Assembly: GCF_001013905.1 (NCBI RefSeq) | Contig: NZ_LN831790.1 | Span: 7,578,001-7,642,000 of the forward strand | Direction: 5' to 3' | DNA length: 64,000 bases | Origin: Streptomyces leeuwenhoekii | Lineage (GTDB): Bacteria; Actinomycetota; Actinomycetes; Streptomycetales; Streptomycetaceae | Shown: one piece after another, positions 1-7,449 of the stretch | How the letters are laid out: each line of letters starts with the position of its first letter | Numbering within the stretch: the stretch's first letter is position 1 | The notes under the pieces: generated by a model | Databases searched by the model: none | Told to the model about the DNA's origin: nothing | The model's input: the letters and a program-made list of their open reading frames with translations, nothing else | Translations under genes and position numbers: made by a program

Positions 1-2
1 GG

Positions 3-302
3 GGCGAGAACGTCTACCCCGCCGAGATCGAGGACCTCCTCCTCGCTCACCCGGACGTGGTTGAGTGCGCGGTCATCGGCGTGCCCGACGACCGGTGGGG
101 CGAAGTGCCGCGCGCGGTCGTCGTACCCCGCCGGGGTGCCCGCCCCGACCCCGGCGAGATCCTCGCCTCGCTGGCCGGGCGCCTCGCCAAGTACAAGATC
201 CCCAAAACGGTGGTGATCGCGGACGAACTCCCGCGTACCGCCTCCGGAAAACTCGTGAAATCCCAGGTGCGCCGACGTTACGGCGGCCAACTCTCACCCT
301 AA
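3..302 (+). CDS. Acyl-CoA synthetase, C-terminal fragment (cut by window edge)
   Basis: The first 100 codons read in frame 3 are the C-terminal subdomain of an ANL-superfamily AMP-forming acyl-CoA synthetase, which activates a carboxylic acid as an acyl-AMP and then an acyl-CoA. Visible are the GENVYPAEIE motif (core A8) at the very start and the PRTASGK motif (A10) with its catalytic lysine near the end. The N-terminal adenylation core lies outside the window. The gene ends 15 bp before a MaoC-type hydratase on the same strand, so the two are probably co-transcribed. The substrate cannot be told from this fragment, but the neighbourhood is catabolic. The family call is secure. Confidence 0.9.
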   Translation, partial: GENVYPAEIEDLLLAHPDVVECAVIGVPDDRWGEVPRAVVVPRRGARPDPGEILASLAGRLAKYKIPKTVVIADELPRTASGKLVKSQVRRRYGGQLSP

Positions 303-317
303 ACGAAAGGTTTAGAC

Positions 318-773
318 ATGGGTATCACCGTCAACGGCCTCGACGAGCTGAGGAAGCTGGCCGGCAGCGACCTGGGCACCAGCGAGTGGATCGAGGTCAC
401 CCAGGAGCGCATCGACACCTTCGCCGACGCCACCGGCGACCACCAGTGGATCCACGTCGACCCCGAGCGCGCCGGAAGCGGCCCCTTCGGTGCCCCCATC
501 GCCCACGGCTACCTCACCCTCTCCCTCTTCATCCCCCTGTTCACCGAGCTGCTGGACGTCCAGGGCGTCACCACGAAGGTCAACTACGGCCTGAACAAGG
601 TGCGTTTCCCCGCACCGGTGAAGGTGGGTTCCCGGATCCGGCTGGCCGGCCGGCTCGCGGCCGTCGAGGACGTGAGCGCGGGCGTGCAGATCACCGTGGA
701 CGGCACCATCGAGATCGAGGGCGGCGCCAAGCCCGCGGCCGTCCTGCAGAGCCTGTCCCGGTTCTACGCCTGA
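318..773 (+). CDS. MaoC-family (R)-specific enoyl-CoA hydratase
   Basis: A 151-residue hot-dog-fold protein of the MaoC dehydratase family, which hydrates or dehydrates acyl-CoA thioesters. The family active-site signature is visible: an FADATGDHQWIHVDPERA segment carrying the Asp/His pair around residues 35-52, followed by GPFGAPIAHGYLTLSL. The length is usual for a single-domain MaoC protein. The ATG follows a purine-rich AACGAAAGG stretch and lies 15 bp after the synthetase stop, so the pair forms an operon tail. It could supply an (R)-hydratase step for the beta-oxidation genes downstream, or act in an unrelated pathway together with its partner ligase. The family is certain and the substrate unknown. 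Confidence 0.92.
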   Translation: MGITVNGLDELRKLAGSDLGTSEWIEVTQERIDTFADATGDHQWIHVDPERAGSGPFGAPIAHGYLTLSLFIPLFTELLDVQGVTTKVNYGLNKVRFPAPVKVGSRIRLAGRLAAVEDVSAGVQITVDGTIEIEGGAKPAAVLQSLSRFYA

Positions 774-859
774 TCCCCGGAGCTGTCCTGGCCGTCCCGG
801 GCGGCCCGGGACGGTCGCACGGGAGCGGCACCCGCCGCTCCCGCGCCGTCGTCGCGGGC

Positions 860-1336
860 TCACATGTTCTCGGCGCCCGCCCTGATCGCCTCGCGGATGC
901 GGACGTACGTGCCGCAGCGGCAGATGTTGCGGATGCCGTCGAGGTCGGCGTCGGTGATCTCGCGGCCCTCCGCCGCCACCCGGCGGACCAGTGCGACGGC
1001 GGCCATGATCTGGCCGGGCTGGCAGTAGCCGCACTGGGCGACGTCCCGGTCGATCCACGCCTGCTGCATCGGATGCAGGTCCGCCCCCACCGTGGCCGGG
1101 AGCCCCTCGATGGTGGTGACCTCGTCGGTCGGCCGGAGGGCTGCCACGGGGACCGCGCACGGGTTGACGGCCTTGCCGTTGAGGTGGCTCGTGCACGCTT
1201 TGCAGACGTTGATGCCGCATCCGTACTTCGGGCCGGTGACGCCCAGGATGTCGCGCAGCACCCACAGAAGGCGCACATCGCCGGGGACGTCGACGGTCAC
1301 CTGCTCGCCGTTGAGGCGGAAAGTGTGCTCGGGCAC
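860..1336 (-). CDS. oxiA: 2Fe-2S subunit of molybdenum hydroxylase, OxiA-like
   Basis: A 158-residue small subunit of the xanthine dehydrogenase/isoquinoline 1-oxidoreductase family. It carries two [2Fe-2S] clusters that pass electrons from the molybdenum site. The plant-type cluster ligands are Cys40, 45, 48 and 60; the second cluster uses Cys102, 105, 139 and 141 (CGYC and CRCG motifs). The GTG start was chosen because a TTGGAG ribosome-binding site lies just upstream and because the 16-bp gap to the large-subunit gene leaves no room for a longer protein. Its position downstream of the lcp genes and the large subunit matches the published lcp-oxiB-oxiA layout of Streptomyces sp. K30. There OxiAB is proposed to oxidise aldehydes released from rubber. 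The family is certain; the rubber role is inferred from context. Confidence 0.88.
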   Translation of the reverse strand: MPEHTFRLNGEQVTVDVPGDVRLLWVLRDILGVTGPKYGCGINVCKACTSHLNGKAVNPCAVPVAALRPTDEVTTIEGLPATVGADLHPMQQAWIDRDVAQCGYCQPGQIMAAVALVRRVAAEGREITDADLDGIRNICRCGTYVRIREAIRAGAENM

Positions 1337-1352
1337 GGGTTCTCCAAGGGGG

Positions 1353-3659
1353 TCAGCGGACGTGGTCCAGGCCGTCGGTGGGGGACTCGGGTACGGGCGG
1401 GACGGTCGGTTTCGGTGCGAAGGAGAGCGTGCCGTGATTGACCGGGAAACTGGTCGGCATGGTTCCGGTGGCGCGGCCGTACGCACAGGCGACCGCGGCC
1501 GCCGACGCGGCGACGCCCAGCTCTCCGGCGCCACCGGGCTTCCCGGTGGTGGGCGGCATGACGATGACGTCCAGCTCGGGCGGTGTGTTCCACTGCCGGG
1601 TGTAGAAGTAGTTGTCCCAGCTCGCCTCCAGGAAGTGCCCGTCGCGCAGGTGCAGGCTGGAGGTCAGGGTCAGGGCGATGCCGTCCATGACGCAGCCCAT
1701 CATCTGCGCCTGAAGACCGCGCGGGTTGACGGCGAGGCCGACGTCCACGGCGCACACGGCCTTGGTGACGCGGGGCCCGGCCACACCGTCGCGGACGGGG
1801 CGGTGCACGGTCTCGGGGCGGCAGTCGATCTCCACCAGGACCGCGCTGACGGCGTGGTACTCGGAGTGGAACGCGATGCCCTGGGCCGTGCCGGCCGGCA
1901 TGGACCGGCCCCAGTTCCCGGCCTCGGCCGCCTTCTCCAGCACCGCCCGGAACCGGTCGTCCCGCAGGAAGTCGCGGCGGAATGCGAAGGGGTCCTTGCC
2001 CATCCGTGCGGCGAGCCGGTCGACGAGGAGCTCCCGGGCGCAGGTGACGTCGGGGGAGTAGACGTTGCGCATGCTGCCCGTGTTGAAGCTCTTGTCGGTC
2101 TCGCTCAGCAGCCGGCTGTGGGCACCGAAGTCGTAGGGCATCGACTGGGAGAGCTGGAAGAACGTCTCGGAGAAGCCGATGTCGCCCACGGGCAGCCTCG
2201 CGGCCAGGGCGGTGAAGATCTCCCCCAGCCCGTGACCGAGGTCGGTGGCGACGCTGGTGTGCCGCTGCCGGTAGCCGAGGACGGTGTCGCCGGCGTAGGC
2301 GATGCGCACACGGGAGGTGGCCATGGGGTGGACGCGCCCCTGGCGGCAGTCGTCGGCGCGGTGCCACATGAGTTTGACCGGTTTGCCGATCCTCCGGGAG
2401 ATCTCGGCGGCCTCCAGCGCGGCGTCGAAGAAGAGTCTGCGGCCGAAGGAGCCACCGCCTTCGGTGACGTGCACGGTGACCGCGCTCGGTGGCAGCCCGA
2501 GCCGGGCGGCGATGGTCTGCTGCGCGACGATGGGCGACTTCAGGCTCGACCAGATCTCGGCGCGGCCGGGCCGTACGTCGGCTATCGCGCAGTTGGGCTC
2601 CAGCGCGCTGTTGCTGCGGAAGTGGAAGGTGAACCTGCCCTCCACGGCCGGGGTGAGCGGCGGCGGCCCGAGCGGCAGTTCGGCGTCCCGCAACTCCTCC
2701 AGCACGGACTCGTCGGACTTGCCCTCCGCGCTCCCCGGCCGCCACGACACCCGCAGGGCGCGTACGGCGTCGATGCACTGCCCGAAGGTGCGGGCGCGTA
2801 CCGCGACGCCGGTGGAGACCGTGACGACGTCGGTGACCCCCGGCATCGCGCGGACCTCGGCGAGGTTGGCCACCGCGCCGGCCTTGCCGTTGATGGTCGG
2901 CGGGCGGCACACCATGGTCGGCATGGCGTCCGGGACGTCGAGGTCCATGGCGAACTTCTTGCGCCCGGTGACCGCGGCGAGGGCGTCGACACGGGAGTGT
3001 GGCCGGCCGATGACGGTGAACCGTTCGCGTGCTTTGAGCGTGACGGCCACCTGCCGCGTCCGTACGCTCGCGGCCTTCCGCGACAGCGCTCCGATGCCGA
3101 CGCGCCCGCCCGAGGGGCCGGTGACCACCCCGTCCTTCAGGGTGAGGTCGGCGACGGCCGCGCCGAGTTCGTCCGCCGCGGCCCGCAGGAGCCGGCCGCG
3201 GGCGACGGCGGCGGCGACGCGGACCGGGACATAGGTGGAGACGGTCGTGTTCGACGCGCCGGTGAGCTGGTTGAAGACCAGCTCCGGGCGCGCGTCGGCC
3301 AGGGTGACCCGCACCCGGTCCACGGGTACGTCCATCTCCTCGGCGATCAGCATGGCCGTCGACGTGGTGATGCCCTGCCCCACCTCGGCCCGCGGCAAGG
3401 CGAAGGAGACGGTGCCGTCCTCGTTCACCTCGACCGTGATCAGGCCCGAGGTGGGCAGCGCCGCCGCGGTCATCACGTCGTTGAGGTCGACGAGCTCCGT
3501 GATCTCCGGTGAGGGGATGCCGGCGGCGGCCGTCGGTGCGGGAACGAGCTCGGCGGCGGCCGTCAGGGCGGGAGCCGCCAGCACGTACCCGAGGAACCGC
3601 CGCCTCGTCGGGGCCTGCGGACCGGAACCCGGCGGAGCCGGACGATCGGTGCCGGTCAT
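1353..3659 (-). CDS. oxiB: Molybdopterin-binding aldehyde dehydrogenase/hydroxylase large subunit, OxiB-like
   Basis: A 768-residue molybdenum-cofactor subunit of the isoquinoline 1-oxidoreductase beta-subunit (IorB) type. The N terminus has a twin-arginine-like stretch (TRRRFLGYVLAAPAL, about residues 18-32), as in membrane-facing or exported members of this subfamily. Further motifs are a GQGI segment around residue 110, a GGGSFGRR cofactor-binding motif near the middle, and a GGAGELG motif near the C terminus that holds the catalytic glutamate. The length is normal for a single-polypeptide IorB. The ATG at MTGTDRP was chosen as the start; an upstream in-frame ATG would add only low-complexity residues. 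It lies 16 bp before the 2Fe-2S subunit gene. The likely substrate, by synteny with lcp, is the aldehyde end of oligo-isoprenoids; a generic aldehyde or N-heterocycle oxidase remains possible. Confidence 0.88.
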   Translation of the reverse strand: MTGTDRPAPPGSGPQAPTRRRFLGYVLAAPALTAAAELVPAPTAAAGIPSPEITELVDLNDVMTAAALPTSGLITVEVNEDGTVSFALPRAEVGQGITTSTAMLIAEEMDVPVDRVRVTLADARPELVFNQLTGASNTTVSTYVPVRVAAAVARGRLLRAAADELGAAVADLTLKDGVVTGPSGGRVGIGALSRKAASVRTRQVAVTLKARERFTVIGRPHSRVDALAAVTGRKKFAMDLDVPDAMPTMVCRPPTINGKAGAVANLAEVRAMPGVTDVVTVSTGVAVRARTFGQCIDAVRALRVSWRPGSAEGKSDESVLEELRDAELPLGPPPLTPAVEGRFTFHFRSNSALEPNCAIADVRPGRAEIWSSLKSPIVAQQTIAARLGLPPSAVTVHVTEGGGSFGRRLFFDAALEAAEISRRIGKPVKLMWHRADDCRQGRVHPMATSRVRIAYAGDTVLGYRQRHTSVATDLGHGLGEIFTALAARLPVGDIGFSETFFQLSQSMPYDFGAHSRLLSETDKSFNTGSMRNVYSPDVTCARELLVDRLAARMGKDPFAFRRDFLRDDRFRAVLEKAAEAGNWGRSMPAGTAQGIAFHSEYHAVSAVLVEIDCRPETVHRPVRDGVAGPRVTKAVCAVDVGLAVNPRGLQAQMMGCVMDGIALTLTSSLHLRDGHFLEASWDNYFYTRQWNTPPELDVIVMPPTTGKPGGAGELGVAASAAAVACAYGRATGTMPTSFPVNHGTLSFAPKPTVPPVPESPTDGLDHVR

Positions 3660-4016
3660 CGGCGGTGCCCTCCTCCCGGCCGGGCCGCCGGTTCTCCGGC
3701 ACACCGGCGGCGGGCGGTGCCGCGCCGGTCGTCGTGCCGTGGGACCGAGCGGTTCCCGGCGCTCGCGTTCCAGGCCGTCCCAGGCCCCGGCCCGGCGGGC
3801 GGCGCCGTCCGTCCGGCGGCCTGCCGGGACGTCGTCGATGTCATCCCGTCACTGCGCAATCTCGTCCTCATCCCATCTCGGCGACCGGTCCCGGCGTTCA
3901 TGTGCCGTGACCCGGCTTGGGTGGCGACCGCCGCGAGCGTGGCGACGGCCGGGCGCGTCGGCGCGGGGTTCCGCGCATCTCGACGGAAACCCCGCGCCCC
4001 GCGGTGTCGGTGCGGT
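3660..4016. other. Intergenic region between lcp copy 1 and oxiB
   Basis: These 357 bp contain no convincing gene. The lcp-side part (3960-3998) is a strong hairpin. The rest probably carries the promoter of the oxiBA pair, since the hairpin should separate it from lcp transcription. No clear consensus boxes were seen. Confidence 0.5.
3960..3998 (-). terminator. Hairpin after lcp copy 1
   Basis: The arms GGCGCGGGGTTCCG and CGGAAACCCCGCGCC pair almost perfectly, with one bulged base around a 10-nt loop. The hairpin lies 18 bp beyond the stop of the leftward lcp gene. There is no U-run, as is common in actinomycetes. Confidence 0.7.
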
Positions 4017-5240
4017 TCAGAAGGGGCGGTTCGCGTCCGGGATCTGCAGCTCGATGCGCTTTCCCTCGGACAGGAAGAGCAGGACGAACCTGCGGATGGC
4101 CTCCTCCACGGTCCAGGCGGCCTCCGGCACCAGCGGCAGGGGGATCAGGCCCTCACGGAAGGCGACCAGCAGCGGCCAGGCGGCGGCGATCAGCGGCTGC
4201 CAGAAGGGCTCCCTGTCCAGTCCGATCAGGTCACCGACCCGGTCGCCGACCGTGTACCGGGAGAACGCGTTGATCAGGGGCCGGGTGAGACCGGCGTCGA
4301 GTTCGGCCACGATGCCGAGGAGGACGTCGGTCAGCTCCTTGCCTTCGGGGGTGTGGTCGAGGATCGGGTCCAGGACCTGCTTGGACTGGGCGTCGGCCGC
4401 GTCCCAGGAGGCGGGGATGTACTCGTCCAGGATGCCGAGCATGTGCGCGGTCACCTGCCACACGTGCAGGAAGCCGTCCGACTCGGTGGCGGAGACCGGA
4501 ACCCTCCAGTCTTTTAGCTTGCGCATGACAAACGTGGGGAGGCTGTGCCAGGTCACCATCATGTCGGCCTGGCTGATCGGGATGGTCTGGCCGCCGCTGG
4601 TCCGGGACCAGCCCGGGGACTGCGGCAGCAGGTGCCGCACCGCCGCGTGGACCAGCCGGGTCTTCACCGCGGTCACGATCATCCCGCCCTGGGGCTGGTA
4701 GGCGTCGAGGTCTCCGACGTCGTACCCGAGCCGGGCGGTCTTGGCGATACGGTCCTTCATGTCCGCGCCGCCCTTGGAGTAGTAGACGGCGCGTGCCTCC
4801 CTGGGGATGGCGGTGCTCATCAGACCGCTGCCCAGCCCGTAGAGTGCGCCGGTGTAGATCCCCTTCTTCTTGGTGAACTGGGCGGCGGCCTCCAGCTTCC
4901 TCCGGTCCGCCCAGGACGGCAGCCGGCGCGCCTCCTCCATGAAGTCCCGCAGGTCGCGGGGGAGTCCGGCGGGCAGTGGCTGGTCGTTGCGGGTCCAGTT
5001 GCGCAGCAGCTCGTTGACCCGGGGCACCTCGCCCCGGTCGATCACGGCGGCGAGTACCGGGTCGGCCTCCTCGTCCCAGACCCAGTCCGGGTCGAGGCCC
5101 GCTCCGGTGCCCGCCACCGAGCCGCTCGGCGCCCAGGTCCACAGGGACCGCGCCTGGGCCGGCGAGGCGATGCTCAGGGCCCCGAAGGCTCCCAGTGCCC
5201 CGCCGGTGATCAACATCTTGCGCCTGCTGAGTCCGTCCAT
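4017..5240 (-). CDS. lcp: Latex-clearing protein (rubber oxygenase), copy 1
   Basis: A 407-residue secreted b-type haem dioxygenase of the Lcp family (DUF2236, MpaB-like fold). Lcp proteins cut the double bonds of poly(cis-1,4-isoprene), leaving oligo-isoprenoids with aldehyde and ketone ends. The N terminus has a twin-arginine signal (SRRKMLITGG) ending near an AQA site at residue 30. The residues known to matter in Lcp of Streptomyces sp. K30 are present at the same numbers: Glu148, Arg164, Lys167, Thr168 and the axial haem ligand His198. Copy 2 lies 148 bp upstream and oxiBA lies downstream, all leftward. The start ATG follows a GAGGAG ribosome-binding site. The call is strong because length, signal and all five key positions agree. 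Confidence 0.93.
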   Translation of the reverse strand: MDGLSRRKMLITGGALGAFGALSIASPAQARSLWTWAPSGSVAGTGAGLDPDWVWDEEADPVLAAVIDRGEVPRVNELLRNWTRNDQPLPAGLPRDLRDFMEEARRLPSWADRRKLEAAAQFTKKKGIYTGALYGLGSGLMSTAIPREARAVYYSKGGADMKDRIAKTARLGYDVGDLDAYQPQGGMIVTAVKTRLVHAAVRHLLPQSPGWSRTSGGQTIPISQADMMVTWHSLPTFVMRKLKDWRVPVSATESDGFLHVWQVTAHMLGILDEYIPASWDAADAQSKQVLDPILDHTPEGKELTDVLLGIVAELDAGLTRPLINAFSRYTVGDRVGDLIGLDREPFWQPLIAAAWPLLVAFREGLIPLPLVPEAAWTVEEAIRRFVLLFLSEGKRIELQIPDANRPF

Positions 5241-5388
5241 TGCTCGGAACTCCTCCTCGAGTCCTGCCGATGGGTGCCGTGATGCGAGGGAGCGGCTGAC
5301 GCACTCCTCTCGGTGGGACGTGGTCCGGATGTGCGCGCCGGCGCGGCGACGGCGGGGGCGTCGCGGACCCCGCGGGCGTCCGCGACGG

Positions 5389-6618
5389 TCAGCCGGGACG
5401 GTTGGTGTCCGGTATGTCGATGTGCGTGCCCCGGCCCTTGGTGAGGTAGAACAGGATGTACTGGCGGGCCGCCTCGTCGATCGTCCAGGCGAGCGGCGGC
5501 ACCAGCGGCAGCGGGATCAGCTTCTCCCGGAAGGCCACCAGCTTCGGCCAGGCGGTCGCGATCGCCTTCTCCCAGAACGGTTCGCGGGGGATGCCGTCCC
5601 AGTCGGCGACCTGGTCGCCGACCAGATACCGGGCGAGCGCGTTGACGAGGGGGCGGTCGATGCCGCCGGGGCTGGTCTGCTCGGCGAGCTGGCCCAGCAG
5701 GATGTCGGTCAGCTCGATGCCCTCGGGCGTGGAGGCCAGTATCGGATCGAGGACCTGCTTGGACTGGGCGTCGGCCGCGTCCCAGGTCGCGGGGATGTAC
5801 TCCTCCCGGATGCCGAGCATGTACGCGGTCACCTGCCACACGTGCAGATAGCCCTCCGACTCGGCGGGTGTGACCGGCACCTTCCACTCGATCAGCTTCC
5901 GCATGGTGTATGTCGGCAGGCTGTGCCAGGTGACCAGCATGTCGGCCTGGCTGATCGGGATGGTCTGGCCGCCGCTGGTGCGGGACCAGCCCGGGGAGCG
6001 CGGCAGGAGATGCCGCACCGCCGCGTGCACCAGCCGGGTCTTGACGGCTTCCACGATCACCTTGCCGTCGGGCCGGTACGCGTTCAGGTCGCCGATGGCG
6101 AAACCCAGCAGGCTGGTCTTGGCGACCCGGTCCTCCATGTCGGCGCCGCCCTTGGAGTAGTAGACCGAACGCGCCTCCCGGGGGATGGCGGTGCTCAGCA
6201 TGCCGCCGCCCACTCCGTTGAGCAGATTGAGGTAGACGCCCCTGGACTTGTTGAACTCGGCGGCGACCTCGAGCTTGCCCCGGTCCGCCCAGGACGGCAG
6301 CCGGCGCGCCTTCTCCATGAAGTCCCGCAGGTCGCGGGGGAGTCCGGCGGGCAGTGGCTGGTCGTTGCGGGTCCAGGTGCGCAGCAGCTCGTTGACCCGG
6401 GGCACGTCGCCCCGGTCGATCACGGCGGCGACCAGCTCGTCGGCCTCCTCGTCCCAGACCCAGTCGGGGTCGACACCGGCTCCCGCACCGGCCACCGAGC
6501 CGCTCGGCGCCCAGGTCCACAGGGACCGCGCACGGGCCGGGGACGCCATGCCCAGGGCCCCGAAGGCTCCCAGTGCCCCGCCGGTGATCAACATCTTGCG
6601 CCTGCTGAGTCCGTCCAT
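5389..6618 (-). CDS. lcp: Latex-clearing protein (rubber oxygenase), copy 2
   Basis: A 409-residue paralogue of the neighbouring Lcp, also with a twin-arginine signal (SRRKMLITGG). It carries the same key residues at the same numbers: Glu148, Arg164, Lys167, Thr168 and haem-ligating His198. The first 30 codons and several internal blocks are nearly identical to copy 1 at DNA level, while residues about 117-143 and the C-terminal third differ clearly. This points to tandem duplication followed by divergence or patchy gene conversion. The ATG at 6618 is preceded by AAGGAGGAG; the frame stays open far upstream, but that extension covers the divergent tetR gene and is not real. It is the promoter-proximal gene of the leftward rubber cluster and diverges from tetR. 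Extracellular rubber cleavage is the expected role. Confidence 0.93.
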   Translation of the reverse strand: MDGLSRRKMLITGGALGAFGALGMASPARARSLWTWAPSGSVAGAGAGVDPDWVWDEEADELVAAVIDRGDVPRVNELLRTWTRNDQPLPAGLPRDLRDFMEKARRLPSWADRGKLEVAAEFNKSRGVYLNLLNGVGGGMLSTAIPREARSVYYSKGGADMEDRVAKTSLLGFAIGDLNAYRPDGKVIVEAVKTRLVHAAVRHLLPRSPGWSRTSGGQTIPISQADMLVTWHSLPTYTMRKLIEWKVPVTPAESEGYLHVWQVTAYMLGIREEYIPATWDAADAQSKQVLDPILASTPEGIELTDILLGQLAEQTSPGGIDRPLVNALARYLVGDQVADWDGIPREPFWEKAIATAWPKLVAFREKLIPLPLVPPLAWTIDEAARQYILFYLTKGRGTHIDIPDTNRPG

Positions 6619-6667
6619 CGCCCCGAACTCCTCCTTGAGTTCCCGTAGTTCTGCGGTCCCGACGCCT

Positions 6668-6690
6668 CGCTTGGTACTGTGAAACAAGGC
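6668..6690. promoter_or_regulatory. Possible TetR operator between lcp and tetR
   Basis: An imperfect inverted repeat centred on TTGGTACTGTGAAACAA lies in the 147-bp divergent gap. About six of ten positions per arm are symmetric, so it is only a candidate site for the adjacent TetR protein. Confidence 0.3.
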
Positions 6691-6765
6691 TTGCACCTGT
6701 GTATCCCCAGGGGAGCACAGACGAGGCATGAACGCCAGAGGCTTCACGGAATCAGGGAGGCAATC

Positions 6766-7449
6766 GTGGAACCCGTCCTGTCGGCCCTCAGGGGCCCCTC
6801 GGACTCCCCCTCGCTGCTGGAGATCGCGTTCGCGGAGGCCGTCGAAGGCGCCGATCAGGACGACGAGATCGTCACGCGCCTGCTCGACGCCGCGTACGAG
6901 CAGTTCTGCCGCATGGGCATCAAACGGTCGACCATGGCGGACGTGGCGCGGCTGGCGGGTGTCTCCCGGATCACCGTCTACCGCCGGTTCGCCACCAAGG
7001 ACGTACTGGTCGAACAGGTCGTACGGCGTGAGTTCCGGCGGTACTTCGACCAGTTCATCGTCGACATCCAAGGCGCGCGGACCGTCGCCGACCGGGTCGT
7101 CCTGGGTTTCGCGAGCTCGTTGCGGGCCATCCGCCACAACCCTCTGATCGGCGGCCTGCTGGCCGCCGAGCCGGACGCCGTCGTGCCGTCCATGACCAGT
7201 GACGGCGGGCGCACCCTGGCCGCGGTACGTCAGTTCGTCGCGGAACGGCTCCGCCGGGAGCAGCAGGCGGGCACCGTCGCGGACGACGTGGACGTGGACC
7301 TCGTGGCCGAGATGATGGTCCGTGTCTCCGCGTCCTTCCTGGTCATTCCCAGCCACGTCATCGACCTCGACGACGAGGAGCAGGTGTGTGCGGTGGCCCG
7401 GAGGTTCCTCGTCCCGATGCTCGGGCCACCGCCCCGCGCTCACTCGTAG
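6766..7449 (+). CDS. TetR/AcrR-family regulator divergent from lcp
   Basis: A 227-residue TetR-family repressor. The N-terminal helix-turn-helix is visible around residues 50-80 (STMADVARLAGVSRITVYRR followed by FATKD), and the C-terminal ligand domain shows no recognisable specific family. The GTG start at 6766 was chosen because a GGGAGG ribosome-binding site lies 6 bp upstream; the open frame extends further but without such a signal. It diverges from lcp copy 2 across 147 bp, the arrangement expected for a local repressor of the rubber genes. TetR-type regulators (LcpR) control lcp in Gordonia polyisoprenivorans, but orthology is not shown here. Its last 10 bp overlap the end of the convergent fadB-like gene. 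Confidence 0.88.
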   Translation: MEPVLSALRGPSDSPSLLEIAFAEAVEGADQDDEIVTRLLDAAYEQFCRMGIKRSTMADVARLAGVSRITVYRRFATKDVLVEQVVRREFRRYFDQFIVDIQGARTVADRVVLGFASSLRAIRHNPLIGGLLAAEPDAVVPSMTSDGGRTLAAVRQFVAERLRREQQAGTVADDVDVDLVAEMMVRVSASFLVIPSHVIDLDDEEQVCAVARRFLVPMLGPPPRAHS

